A DNA stretch of 49,270 bases from Anaerolineaceae bacterium UBA6133 (lineage in GTDB: Bacteria; Chloroflexota; Anaerolineae; Anaerolineales; Anaerolineaceae), in assembly GCA_002435825.1 (NCBI GenBank), contig DIVL01000045.1, forward strand, positions 24,485 through 73,754, given 5' to 3'. A program made the position numbers and the translations under genes. How positions within the stretch are numbered: position 1 is the first letter of the stretch; every line of letters starts with the position of its first letter. This document shows positions 16,111 through 24,994 of this stretch, piece by piece. The notes under the pieces were generated by a model. That model did no database searches and had not been told where the DNA came from. It saw nothing but the letters and a program-made list of their open reading frames with translations.

Positions 16111-16938
16111 CTAAAATCGTGGATTATTGTGGGTATGGAGTCGTCCCAATTTATTCCCGCAAAACAATTTGAAAAGCCGCGGCACTTGCTCTTCCAAAGC
16201 CCAGGTTTCCGTGCGCCAGGAGAACCTTTCCCCCACGCCGCCGTACTCAAACGCCACGATTTCCGGCTCGCGCCATTCCCCAACCCGGATCTGCTCAGCT
16301 GCCCACTCGGCAGACGACCAATCCTCCGGCTGCATCTCAAAATGGTCTTCAAGAAAGCCATGGTATCTGCGTACTCCGGTAATGTGAAGCTCGTGGAGGC
16401 GGTCCAGGGGCAGCTTTTCAACATATTCCTGGCAGTTAATCCTCAAGGTGTCGGCAGTGATGCGGGCGTGAGATATATCCAGCAGCAAGCCAGTGTCAGT
16501 TTCAAGAATTGCCTTGCTGATCAGTTCCGCATCGCTCGCCAGGTGGTATTCTGGAATTGGCGGTTCAAAGGGCAGGTTCTCTGAAATTACAGGATACCCA
16601 GCAAATTCCCGTTTGAGAACTTCAAGTTCTTTGACCCACTGCTTGAGCAGCTTCTTACGGTCTGTTTTGTTTCCGATTTTCAACTCTGGCGTTGCGACAA
16701 GGTGGCAATTGACATGCGGCGTGGCAGTCTCAACCAGCATTTGTTTCAGCCGGTCGAAATCAAGTTTCTGAAGCTGATCCCTGCCCAGAGTGATATCCAG
16801 GTGCAAATAGATCGGCTTGATCGCGGTCGCAGCCTTGAGCAACCCATCCCACTCAGGGCATTTGAACAGATCACAATCGATCTTGCCAGCTTTTACAAGA
16901 TCACCCGCTTTGGTTGAGTAGTTAACAGCGAATCGCAT
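16111..16938 (-). CDS. DUF692-like TIM-barrel protein
   Basis: 275 aa. Spacing of conserved blocks matches the DUF692 (MbnB/TglH-related) TIM barrel: IYLHLDITLG (family: LHG-LSLG), VISENLPF, TGLLLDISHA, LHELHITG and FEYGGVGERFSWR, which supply His, Glu and Asp candidates for a multinuclear metal site. Family members studied so far are iron enzymes that modify cysteine-containing peptides, generally with a partner protein; neither partner nor precursor is visible here. ATG at 16938 is chosen; GTG at 16950 overlaps the upstream stop. A xylose-isomerase-like barrel of another kind is the alternative. Confidence 0.55.
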   Translation of the reverse strand: MRFAVNYSTKAGDLVKAGKIDCDLFKCPEWDGLLKAATAIKPIYLHLDITLGRDQLQKLDFDRLKQMLVETATPHVNCHLVATPELKIGNKTDRKKLLKQWVKELEVLKREFAGYPVISENLPFEPPIPEYHLASDAELISKAILETDTGLLLDISHARITADTLRINCQEYVEKLPLDRLHELHITGVRRYHGFLEDHFEMQPEDWSSAEWAAEQIRVGEWREPEIVAFEYGGVGERFSWRTETWALEEQVPRLFKLFCGNKLGRLHTHNNPRF

Positions 16939-16946
16939 GCCTGACC

Positions 16947-18776
16947 TCACGCTGCCGAAGCTTCCGGCTCTTGATCCGCAAACGGGTCGAACTTGGTTTC
17001 AAGATCGTGGCGGAATTGCTTGGTGTATAGGTTAAAGTAGTGCCCCTTCTTGCGCATCAAGCTCTCGTGGCTTCCCTGCTCAACGATCTGCCCATCGTCA
17101 ATGACCATGATCAGATCCGCTGATTTGATGGTTGACAGGCGGTGGGCAATGATGAAACTGGTGCGCCCGGTCATCAACTGGTGCATGCCCTTTTGGATCA
17201 AGGCTTCAGTGAGCGTGTCCACGGAGCTGGTTGCTTCGTCCATCACGAAGATGTCCGGTTCAGCCAGCAGGGCGCGCGCGATGCTGATGAGCTGCTTTTG
17301 CCCCACAGAGAGCTGATTGCCGCCTTCGCCAACATCCTGGTTGTAGCCCTTCTCGAAACTCGTGATGAACTCGTGCGCGCCAGCCAGTTTTGCGGCTTGT
17401 TCGATCTCCTCATCCGTCGCATCCAAGCGCCCGTAGCGCAGGTTATCCCGGACACTGCCCGAGAACAGATGCGGCACCTGCAGGACAACTCCGATGCGGG
17501 ATTGGATGTCCTCGAGGGAGTACTGCGTGTAGTCGTGACCAGCAACGCGGATCACACCATCGGTTGGCTCATAAAAGCGGCACAGCAAGTTGACGATTGT
17601 TGTCTTACCGCCGCCAGTCGTGCCGACCAGCGCCACGGTTTGCCCTTGTGGGATGTGAAAACTCAGGTTCTTGATTACCGGGTCGTCATCTTCGTAATGG
17701 AAAGATACATTTTCGAATTCCACATCTCCAACCAGCGAGTTCACAGGCAGCAAGTTTTCACGATTGTGGATTTCCGGCTGCATATCCAGCAAAGAGAAAA
17801 CTCTTTCGGAGGAAGCAATGGCATTCTGCATTTCAGCATAAACCCGCGCCAGGTCCTGAATGGGCCATAAAATCATCATGATGTACGAGATGAAAGCCTG
17901 CAAAACGCCAACCGTCATCGTTCCTCCGGCCACCTGCAGCCCGCCTCGCCAGAGGATCAGCACCAGCGAGATAGCGCTAATAGTCTGGATGGTTGGCAGG
18001 TAGATGGCAGAGAGAAACACCGCGCGGTAGCTTTCCTGGTACATATTCGTTGACAGGATTTCAAAATCATCCAGGTTTTTTGCTTCACGCCGCAGCGCTT
18101 TTACCACTCTGACGCCGGTGATGTTTTCATTCAATGAGGCAGTCATTTTCGAGTTTGCCTTGCGTGACTGGCGGTAGTGGTGATAGATCTTCACGCGGAA
18201 CTTAAACGACACAAAGATCATGACCGGCAAAGACAGCATGACGATTACTGCCAGGGTGAAATTTAACTGCAGCATAAAGTACACCGCGAAGCTGATGTTC
18301 GTCACTGCCCAAACTGTGTCCAGCACGCCCCAGGTTAGCAAATCTGCCATTTTCTCGGTGTCCGAGGTCACCCGCGACATGATCCACCCCAGAGGGGTCT
18401 TGCTGAAGTACGAAAGTGATAAGCTCTGCAGGTGATGGAAAAGTTTTTTGCGAAAATCGTAACGCAGCTGCTCACCGAGCAGTCCCATGATGTAGATCAT
18501 GAGAAAGAAACCGACCATCTGCGCCAGGACAACCATGGCATAGTTGCGGAACAATCCAATCATCACCGGTAGATTCCTTGCGACGATGCCTTCGTCGATG
18601 ATGCGTTTATTGAGCACGTTGAAATATGCATCCAAATAGGACACGGCAGCGATGCCGATGACTGCCAGCAGCATTTGTGGCCAATACGGTTTTAACGACT
18701 TGATCAGCCGCCCAACAACACCGCTCTTCAGGTCGACTACATCGTCCAGTTCTTCTTCGTTATATTGGTTCGACAC
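16947..18776 (-). CDS. Heterodimeric ABC exporter, subunit with catalytic Glu
   Basis: 609 aa, transmembrane domain plus NBD. Walker A GTTGGGKTT, signature LSVGQKQL (Gly to Val), Walker B FVMDEATSSVD with the catalytic Glu, AHRLST H-loop. A deviant signature together with an intact Glu is the hallmark of the LmrD/BmrD-type partner in heterodimeric exporters, matching the complementary defect of the gene upstream. GTG at 18776, overlapping the upstream gene by 17 nt, gives normal length; a longer frame to 18920 would lie wholly inside the neighbour. The C-terminus ends in a short acidic and alanine-rich tail. Confidence 0.9.
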   Translation of the reverse strand: MSNQYNEEELDDVVDLKSGVVGRLIKSLKPYWPQMLLAVIGIAAVSYLDAYFNVLNKRIIDEGIVARNLPVMIGLFRNYAMVVLAQMVGFFLMIYIMGLLGEQLRYDFRKKLFHHLQSLSLSYFSKTPLGWIMSRVTSDTEKMADLLTWGVLDTVWAVTNISFAVYFMLQLNFTLAVIVMLSLPVMIFVSFKFRVKIYHHYRQSRKANSKMTASLNENITGVRVVKALRREAKNLDDFEILSTNMYQESYRAVFLSAIYLPTIQTISAISLVLILWRGGLQVAGGTMTVGVLQAFISYIMMILWPIQDLARVYAEMQNAIASSERVFSLLDMQPEIHNRENLLPVNSLVGDVEFENVSFHYEDDDPVIKNLSFHIPQGQTVALVGTTGGGKTTIVNLLCRFYEPTDGVIRVAGHDYTQYSLEDIQSRIGVVLQVPHLFSGSVRDNLRYGRLDATDEEIEQAAKLAGAHEFITSFEKGYNQDVGEGGNQLSVGQKQLISIARALLAEPDIFVMDEATSSVDTLTEALIQKGMHQLMTGRTSFIIAHRLSTIKSADLIMVIDDGQIVEQGSHESLMRKKGHYFNLYTKQFRHDLETKFDPFADQEPEASAA

Positions 18777-20586
18777 GGTCAATTTCCTCTTGCAGGGCAC
18801 TATCAATTCGCGCCTGGATGTCGTAAATGTCCTGATAAATTCCATCCTGGTTGAGCAAAACCTCGTGCTCGCCCATTTGAACGATCTTACCCTTGTCGAA
18901 GACCAGGATGAGATCAGCATTCATGATGCTTTGAATGCGATGCGCGATGATGAATGTGGTCCGGTTGGTCATCAGGCTGTCCAGCGCCGCCCGGATCTGC
19001 ACCTCGGTTTCCATGTCCACTGACGATGTGGAGTCATCCAAAATTAAGATGCGCGGGTTGATCAGCAGCGTGCGGGCGATCGCCAGGCGTTGTTTCTGCC
19101 CGCCCGAGAGCGTCACACCCCGTTCGCCGACCAGGGTGTCGTAGCCATTCTTGAAACTGAGGATGACTTCGTGAATGGCTGCTTCGCGTGCGGCTTCCTC
19201 AATCTCTTCCTGGTTGACCTCACGGTGCACGCCGTAAGTGATATTGTCCCGGATCGAACAGGAGAATAAGAAAGGCTCCTGTTCCACGATCCCGATCTGT
19301 GAGCGCAGGAATTCACGCGAATACTCGTTTAGGTTCACCCCATCCAGCAAAATCTGTCCGGAAGTCACGTCATAGAAACGTGGCAGCAGGTTCACCAGCG
19401 AGGTCTTACCCGAACCGGTGGAACCCAAAAGCGCCACCACCTTCCCAGCCTCACAGGAGAAGGTAACGTCGTCCAGCACCAGGTAGTCCTCTTCGTAGGC
19501 AAAACTGACCTTATCGAAGCAGATTTGCCCTTTGATGGTGCCTATTGGTTGATAGGTTGCAGTGGTCATATCTTCTTCAGGCGCCTGCATCACGACCGCA
19601 ATACGCCCATAAGATACTAAAGCGCGCGAGGTATCGATGATGAGACGTCCAAGATTGCGAATAGGCCAGATGAGCCAGCCCAAGAGACCATGAAAGCTCA
19701 CGAAGTCGCCAAGAGAAATAACCCCGTTCAGAACCATTGTTGCAGCGTAGATGTTGCTGCCAATGGTCTGCGCGGAACAAATGATGTCCGAAAGCGGCCA
19801 GAACAAGGTGTGCATCCAGTTGAACTTCCGGCCCAGGCGAAACTTCTCGGTATTTTCCTTGTCAAACTTTTCGATCTCGTAATCCTGCCGCGCAAATGCC
19901 TTCACCACGCGGACGCCTGATAGATTCTCCTGCAGGTCAGTGGTTAGAACCGCGCCTTGCTCCTGGTACGCTTCGTACGCTTTGGAAAGCCGTTTGAAGA
20001 AAACGATCGATATCGCCAGGATAATTGGGATGATAATGATCGAGAACAATGCCAGGCGCAGATTGATACGCGCGATGGCGATGAAGGAGATAATGAAGAT
20101 CATCACAATGCGCCCCACGCCTATCGCCTGCTCAGCAAAGAAGCGGCGCAGTGTGTCCACATCCGAAGTGGCGCGCTCCAGCAGGTCCCCCGTCTTTGAC
20201 TCGGAGTGATAACTGTAAGGAAGCCGCTGGATGTGATCGAAGAGGTAATCGCGCAGGCGGCGGGTGGAGTTCTCGGCGCTGAAGTTTGCCATCCAACTGC
20301 TCATGAAACTCGAGAGTGCTTGCAGGGCGATCAATGCGCCGAAGGTCAACGCTGCCAGCGTCAGCTCCCGCCCCAGTAGCTTTTCTTTCATCACGCGGTC
20401 GATGAAGGTGCCCAGGAAAACATACATACCCGTGCGGGCGAAAGCCGCCAAGGCAAGGAAAACCGTCGAGACGAAATAATGAAAATGATAACCGCGCATT
20501 AAATGCCACAAACTCAGCAGCTTGTTCTTACTGCTGAGCACTCTGGGCATATCCAGCGGGAAATATGGTACTTTTTGCTTGCTCAC
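18760..20586 (-). CDS. Heterodimeric ABC exporter, subunit with degenerate ATP site
   Basis: 608 aa, transmembrane domain plus NBD. Walker A GSTGSGKTS, perfect signature LSGGQKQR, but Walker B reads ILILDDSTSSVD: the catalytic Glu is Asp, so this chain provides the inactive nucleotide site. It pairs with the next gene, whose deviant signature belongs to the same inactive site, as in LmrCD, BmrCD and TM287/288. Start GTG at 20586 follows GGAG. The exported compound is unknown; drugs and lipids are typical. Confidence 0.9.
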   Translation of the reverse strand: MSKQKVPYFPLDMPRVLSSKNKLLSLWHLMRGYHFHYFVSTVFLALAAFARTGMYVFLGTFIDRVMKEKLLGRELTLAALTFGALIALQALSSFMSSWMANFSAENSTRRLRDYLFDHIQRLPYSYHSESKTGDLLERATSDVDTLRRFFAEQAIGVGRIVMIFIISFIAIARINLRLALFSIIIIPIILAISIVFFKRLSKAYEAYQEQGAVLTTDLQENLSGVRVVKAFARQDYEIEKFDKENTEKFRLGRKFNWMHTLFWPLSDIICSAQTIGSNIYAATMVLNGVISLGDFVSFHGLLGWLIWPIRNLGRLIIDTSRALVSYGRIAVVMQAPEEDMTTATYQPIGTIKGQICFDKVSFAYEEDYLVLDDVTFSCEAGKVVALLGSTGSGKTSLVNLLPRFYDVTSGQILLDGVNLNEYSREFLRSQIGIVEQEPFLFSCSIRDNITYGVHREVNQEEIEEAAREAAIHEVILSFKNGYDTLVGERGVTLSGGQKQRLAIARTLLINPRILILDDSTSSVDMETEVQIRAALDSLMTNRTTFIIAHRIQSIMNADLILVFDKGKIVQMGEHEVLLNQDGIYQDIYDIQARIDSALQEEIDRVEPI

Positions 20587-20713
20587 TCTTGCTCCAATTC
20601 AGCCAAAACTTGCTTTTCGTTCTGCGCTGACAAACAAAAAAGTATAAACCTCTGAAACATAAGAGTCAAAGGTATTTACATTATTGCCAATTGGTGTATC
20701 TAAAAGCTCGGTT

Positions 20714-21481
20714 CTAAGATAGGTGAACAGACTTTCCGTTCAATTTTTTTGACAAGTAGCTGAGCGTGTGATCGATAACTTTCTGCTGTTCGTTCGCCAA
20801 CAGAATCACATGCGGCGACTCTTTCAGGATGACCATCTCGAGTTCGTCGGAACCGAGCTTTCTTTTCATGAGATCACTGGCCGACAACTTAACCGTGGGA
20901 TCTTTTTCACTGAAGAATGCCAGTGTGGGTTGCGTGACTCCACTTAGGATTTTTCGGGCTGCTTTCTGCAGTTTAAGCATCTCAACCGCGCCTTTAAGTG
21001 GATAGACGTTGTAACCCTTCCAGGGCAAGTCATCCTTGCTGTTTTTCTTGGTGAGATACTTCATTACATATTGCAGAATATACGCTATACGCATCTTTCG
21101 CACTGCCAGGGCTGGTGCGTAGAGCAGCAGCCCCCTGACGGTCGGATTGTTGGCAGCCAGCAGCAGGCAAAGCAGCCCGCCCATCGATTCCCCTGCTACC
21201 CAAACTTCATCGCATTGCTCGCTCAACTTCTCGTATTCGCTTTGGGCGGTCTGGAGCCAATCCTGCCAGCGGACCTTGTTCAGGTCATCCGGGTGGGTAC
21301 CGTGCCCCGGCAAAAGCGGCGCGCTGACGGTGTGGCCGGCAGCATGCAAGCGTTCGCCTAAGGGGCGCACTTCGGTGGTCATGGCGGTGAATCCATGCAG
21401 CAAAAGAAAACCCGTCTTTCCACCTTGATAGATAAAAGACGAGCCATCCAACTCGGGGTGAATCATGTAGTTCTCTGCCAT
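20714..21481 (-). CDS. Alpha/beta-hydrolase esterase (Est30/monoacylglycerol-lipase-like)
   Basis: 255 aa, no signal peptide. LLLHGFTA forms the oxyanion loop and GESMGG holds the nucleophile Ser. The Asp candidate lies in FFSEKDPTV and the catalytic His in KESPHVILL, all in the expected order and spacing for carboxylesterase Est30. It acts on short-chain or monoacyl esters. It sits about 130 bp upstream of the ABC pair on the same strand, so a shared transcript is possible but not shown. Confidence 0.85.
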   Translation of the reverse strand: MAENYMIHPELDGSSFIYQGGKTGFLLLHGFTAMTTEVRPLGERLHAAGHTVSAPLLPGHGTHPDDLNKVRWQDWLQTAQSEYEKLSEQCDEVWVAGESMGGLLCLLLAANNPTVRGLLLYAPALAVRKMRIAYILQYVMKYLTKKNSKDDLPWKGYNVYPLKGAVEMLKLQKAARKILSGVTQPTLAFFSEKDPTVKLSASDLMKRKLGSDELEMVILKESPHVILLANEQQKVIDHTLSYLSKKLNGKSVHLS

Positions 21482-22260
21482 AGATCCTCCGGGGCAATTG
21501 TATCAAATAACTTAATGGCTGACTGCTTAAATCCTTTTTGCTGCGATTTTTTTCCAAAAAATGGCGACTGTTTAAGGTCGTCTTCAGCCTTAGTTTATAG
21601 GGCAGCATAGGCTTCTTGCAAACTCCGCCAATGATGTAGTAAATCAATTCGAATTTTTTCGTAGGGCGGGATTGAGGGCACCGTAAACAATGTGGCAGGG
21701 GATTGTATCGTGCCCTCAATCCGCCGCTGGATGATCGATGGTGTGATGGCGGATTGGAAGCTGTTTAAGGTCGTCTTCAGCTTTAGTTTATAGGGCAGCA
21801 TGGGCTTCTTGCAAACTCCGCCAATAATGTAGTAAATCAATTCGAATTATTTCGTAGGGCGGGATTGGGGGCACCGTGAACGATGTGATATGCGAACGTA
21901 TCGTGCCCTCAATTCGCCGCTGGATGATCGATGGTGTGATGGCGGATTGGAAGCACATCAAGGTTTCCGCATGATGAAGTGTGCAGTGCTTCCAAGCTCG
22001 CCCTACGAATTTGTTTCTTAATCTTGACAATCGATACCCCCTTGATCGTGCCGGTATCCTTACCGCGCACGGGGTCTGACCGCTAGGTCTCCAGTTAATG
22101 ATAGACGCCCAAGGCGAAAGGCTGTGCTCGCCATTGACGGTCTTGGTAGGGCGGAATGAACCTCTTTTGTTCACTCCGCCGATAATGTGGATGTCGGAGT
22201 GAGCCTGCGTAAGGCTATCACTTTTCCAGCGTCGAGTGGCAGTCTCATTTCGACCTACAA
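21482..22260. repeat. Repeat region: tandem duplication with inverted cloverleaf copies
   Basis: A segment beginning CTGTTTAAGGTCGTCTTCAG occurs at 21568 and again at 21761, a direct duplication with a 193-bp period. Each unit carries a cloverleaf element in the opposite orientation to those at 1-714: 21661-21760 (truncated at the duplication joint) and 21854-22006 (complete). 22044-22092 is an inverted copy of the GGAGACC/GCCGG-CGATC repeat. A GTAGGGCGGAATGAAC...GTTCACTCCGCC palindrome starts near 22147. Confidence 0.75.
21854..22006 (-). repeat. Cloverleaf repeat, inverted complete copy
   Basis: Hairpin order is reversed relative to 6006-6159 (GAGGGCAC arm, then GGCGGA arm, then GGAAGCAC arm). 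Several loop bases differ while the arms are kept. Confidence 0.85.
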
Positions 22261-22290
22261 CAAAAAAAGGCGACCTGCAATGGTCGCCTT
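22261..22290 (-). terminator. Terminator of the lipoprotein gene
   Basis: GGCGACC...GGTCGCC with, on the minus strand, TTTTTTT after the stem; about 20 bp beyond the stop codon at 22309. Confidence 0.8.
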
Positions 22291-22308
22291 CATGTAAAAC
22301 AAAAACGA

Positions 22309-23241
22309 TTACTGCTCCCAGTACTCCAACTTATCCACGCTCGTCTTGAAGTTGACTGTGCCGGCAGACATCGAAATGAAACCGAAGGTTCCAGCATCGT
22401 CCAGCCTGTCATCGGTGGCTGAGCCAACCTTTGTGCCGTTGATGAAGAATTCGAACTGGTCGCCCTTCGCCAGAATCCCAATGCGGTTGGCTTCATTGGC
22501 TGGTTTGAAAGCATCGCTGCTTTGATAGTCGAGAATATTGATGATCTGGTTATTCCTGGTGTAAAGGCTGAATCCCCAGGTGCCGTCGCAGGTGACGCCC
22601 ATATAGTAAAACTGCTGGGACTCGTCCCAGCGGATCACCAGCCCAAAGCGATCCTGCCCGTTACAGTTGGGGCGGGAGATGGTTGTCTCAAAATAGGCAT
22701 CCTTCACTTCGGGATAGGTGGTATACCAGCTGCTCCAGTAAGGCGTACCCTTTGAGAAGGCGTGCAGCTGCCCTCCTGAAACGGTTATCAGGAACCAATC
22801 ATCCTCATAGGACCAGCCACCTGCAGCAGAAAAATCTTCGAGGAAATCCGGCTCACCAAGCTGCGCCACGGGGTCGCCGGACACTGGCTCTGGAGTGGCA
22901 GTTGGTGCGGTGGTGGCTGTTGCCGTGGGCTCGGGGGTATCAGTTGCGGTCGGCTGAGGCTCAGGGGTCGCAACTTCAGTTCCTGTCGCGCTTGGTTCAG
23001 AAACGGTTTCCGTAGCGACCTCAGTTGTTGGTTCCACTACAACTTCCGTGGCAACTTCGGCGGTTGCCTCGGGGGTTTCTGGTTCAAGGGTCGCAACAGG
23101 CAGCAGGGTCGTCTCCGGCGCATTGGTCAGGATCAGCGCGACGTTGGTCTGAACGACCTCTTCACTGCTTAGCTGAACTGTGGGATAATTACATGCCGAC
23201 AGCATCAAACAAATCAGAAGAACAGGAATATTTTTTTTCAT
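22309..23241 (-). CDS. Lipoprotein with Thr/Pro/Glu-rich linker and LamG/DUF1080-like domain
   Basis: 310 aa from the ATG at 23241, which has GAAGG upstream; a longer frame to 23328 lacks a signal. The lipobox is LSAC. Residues of about 35-130 are a low-complexity T/P/E/A linker that would hold the protein off the membrane. The C-terminal domain (about 140-310) has the look of a concanavalin-like beta sandwich (DFLEDFSAAGGWSYEDD..., FGLVIRWDESQQFYYMGV, RIGILAKGDQFEFFINGTKVGS), a type that binds or cleaves glycans. No catalytic residue assignment is possible. Confidence 0.7.
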   Translation of the reverse strand: MKKNIPVLLICLMLSACNYPTVQLSSEEVVQTNVALILTNAPETTLLPVATLEPETPEATAEVATEVVVEPTTEVATETVSEPSATGTEVATPEPQPTATDTPEPTATATTAPTATPEPVSGDPVAQLGEPDFLEDFSAAGGWSYEDDWFLITVSGGQLHAFSKGTPYWSSWYTTYPEVKDAYFETTISRPNCNGQDRFGLVIRWDESQQFYYMGVTCDGTWGFSLYTRNNQIINILDYQSSDAFKPANEANRIGILAKGDQFEFFINGTKVGSATDDRLDDAGTFGFISMSAGTVNFKTSVDKLEYWEQ

Positions 23242-23411
23242 TGTCACTTCCTTCACTTTTACTTTGCCTTGATAGTTGCAATAATTAGTCCAAAAGACCA
23301 ATCGTGTGAGATTAACATATCTTAACATGGCGATTTTGCGTTAATTATTATAATGAAACGAACCGAATTTAGTTTTTGAGCGTTAATCAACAAGAGTAGA
23401 AAAGGAATCAT

Positions 23412-24590
23412 ATGGATATATTTAACAAATGTCAAAATTTTGAGGATGTTGCGGTCCTCCGCGAAGCCGGCACTTACCCCTACTTCATCCCATTGGACCG
23501 CAGCGAAGGAACTGAAGTCATCTATGAAGGTCGCCGGATCATCATGTGCGGCTCCAATAACTACCTGGGGCTTACCACCAATCCCAAAGTGCGCGAAGCC
23601 GCCAAGAATGCCATCGACCTCTACGGCACCAGTTGCACTGGTTCGCGTTTCCTGAATGGCAACATGACCATCATCGAGGACCTCGAGCGAGAGCTGGCTG
23701 AGTGGGTGGGCAAGGAAGCCGCCCTGGTATTTTCGACGGGTATGCAAGTCAACCTCGGCACGATCAGTTCTCTGGTCGCCAAAGAAGACGTCGTCATCCT
23801 GGACAAAGAAGACCACGCTAGCATTGTCGATGGGGCGCGCTTGGGTATGGGCAAAATCGAACGCTTCCGTCATAACGACGTCGGGCATCTCGAGCGCGTG
23901 CTCAAAAGCCTGCCTGACGAGGTCGGTAAACTGCTGGTTGTGGACGGGCTCTTTAGCATGGAAGGCGATATTGCTCCACTGCCTGAGATCATTCCCCTGT
24001 GCAAAAAGTATGGCGTGCGACTGATGGTGGATGATGCTCATGCCATGGGTATTCTCGGCGAGGGTCATGGCACAGCCGCGCATTTTGGCGTGACCGACCA
24101 GGTGGACCTGATCATGTCCACCTTTAGCAAGTCTTTTGCCTCGATCGGTGGCTTTGTGGCTGGTGACTTCCCCGTCATTGACTACATCAAGCACCACGCC
24201 CGCAGCCTGATCTTCAGTGCCAGCATCCCGCCCGCCAATACCGCCACGGTTCTGGCGGCACTGCAGGTTATGCGTGAGGAACCTCAGATGTTCGCTGCTC
24301 TCAAAGCCAATGGCGACTTTATGCGCGAGGGATTCAAAGCGCTCGGGTTTGACACCGGTAATTCCGTGACCCCCATCATCCCGATCATCATCGGCGATAA
24401 TGACCGCACCTTCAAGATGTGGCGTGACCTGTTTGATGCCGGCGTGTTTGTGAACCCCGTCATCGCCCCAGCCACCGCCCCTGGGCGCCAGCTGCTACGC
24501 ACCAGCTATATGGCAACCCACACCCGCCCGCAATTGGAACGCGTGTTGGATACTTTCGCCAAGGTGGGTCGGGCGAACGGATTGATATAA
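23412..24590 (+). CDS. Alpha-oxoamine synthase, probable serine palmitoyltransferase
   Basis: 392 aa, fold-type I PLP enzyme. Seen: GSNNYLGLT, TGSRFLNGN, DHASIVDGARL, VDGLFSMEGDIAPL, DDAHAMGILGEGHG and TFSKSFASIGGF, whose Lys binds PLP. The start of the chain (YPYFIPLDRSEGTEV), SGSR-type FLNG block and THTR/ATH ending resemble bacterial serine palmitoyltransferases more than KBL or BioF. Serine palmitoyltransferase makes 3-ketodihydrosphingosine, the first step to sphingolipids. No other sphingolipid gene is in view, so KBL/BioF-like use cannot be excluded. The start has AAAGGA upstream. A fossil of a second such gene lies at 32257-32382. Confidence 0.8.
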   Translation: MDIFNKCQNFEDVAVLREAGTYPYFIPLDRSEGTEVIYEGRRIIMCGSNNYLGLTTNPKVREAAKNAIDLYGTSCTGSRFLNGNMTIIEDLERELAEWVGKEAALVFSTGMQVNLGTISSLVAKEDVVILDKEDHASIVDGARLGMGKIERFRHNDVGHLERVLKSLPDEVGKLLVVDGLFSMEGDIAPLPEIIPLCKKYGVRLMVDDAHAMGILGEGHGTAAHFGVTDQVDLIMSTFSKSFASIGGFVAGDFPVIDYIKHHARSLIFSASIPPANTATVLAALQVMREEPQMFAALKANGDFMREGFKALGFDTGNSVTPIIPIIIGDNDRTFKMWRDLFDAGVFVNPVIAPATAPGRQLLRTSYMATHTRPQLERVLDTFAKVGRANGLI

Positions 24591-24630
24591 CCTCAGGAAA
24601 TTACTCTAGATTCTAATTAGGAGGAGGGAT

Positions 24631-24674
24631 GAGTGGGATCATCGAAAGATCTCGCTCAACTTTCCTTTTTATTT
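24631..24674 (+). terminator. Probable terminator of the oxoamine synthase gene
   Basis: GAGTGGGATC/GATCTCGCTC stem (with G.T pairs) followed by AACTTTCCTTTTT. Confidence 0.5.
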
Positions 24675-24890
24675 GAAAGAGCTGGAGATAACACGGTTTA
24701 TGGAGCAACCGGCAAGTTGGATATGGCTGGAACGATACGTTTAGTATTGCCAGCTTAAGCCTTTGCGGAATTTTATGCAAGACCAGGTAATTCGCACTGT
24801 CCTTGCTTGCGAATCAAACCCCAACTAATGGCGGACGTAATCTTATCTATTGATCAGGGAAGTGTAAATAAACCTGTTTCAGCATTCACA
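24675..24890. other. Intergenic, nothing recognised
   Basis: No credible ORF, palindrome or repeat was seen here. Confidence 0.5.
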
Positions 24891-24936
24891 AATGATAATC
24901 AAATTATCATTGACAGTAGAATTTAATTGGTATAAT
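24891..24936 (+). promoter_or_regulatory. Promoter with overlapping Fur-like inverted repeat
   Basis: Arms AATGATAAT (24891-24899) and ATTATCATT (24903-24911) flank CAA. The right arm overlaps a TTGACA -35 (24910-24915); TATAAT is at 24931-24936 (15-bp spacer). The arms resemble half-sites of Fur-family metal regulators, though the spacing is 3 rather than 1. Confidence 0.5.
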
Positions 24937-24994
24937 TTAGCTATACATATCCGTTATTTCTTCAACCAAAATCGAATAATTTAGGAGGGCAGCC

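Noticed and set aside
16947..18920. Longer 657-aa form of the second ABC subunit
   Set aside because: The extra 48 residues lie entirely inside the upstream gene and are not transporter-like; GTG at 18776 gives normal length.
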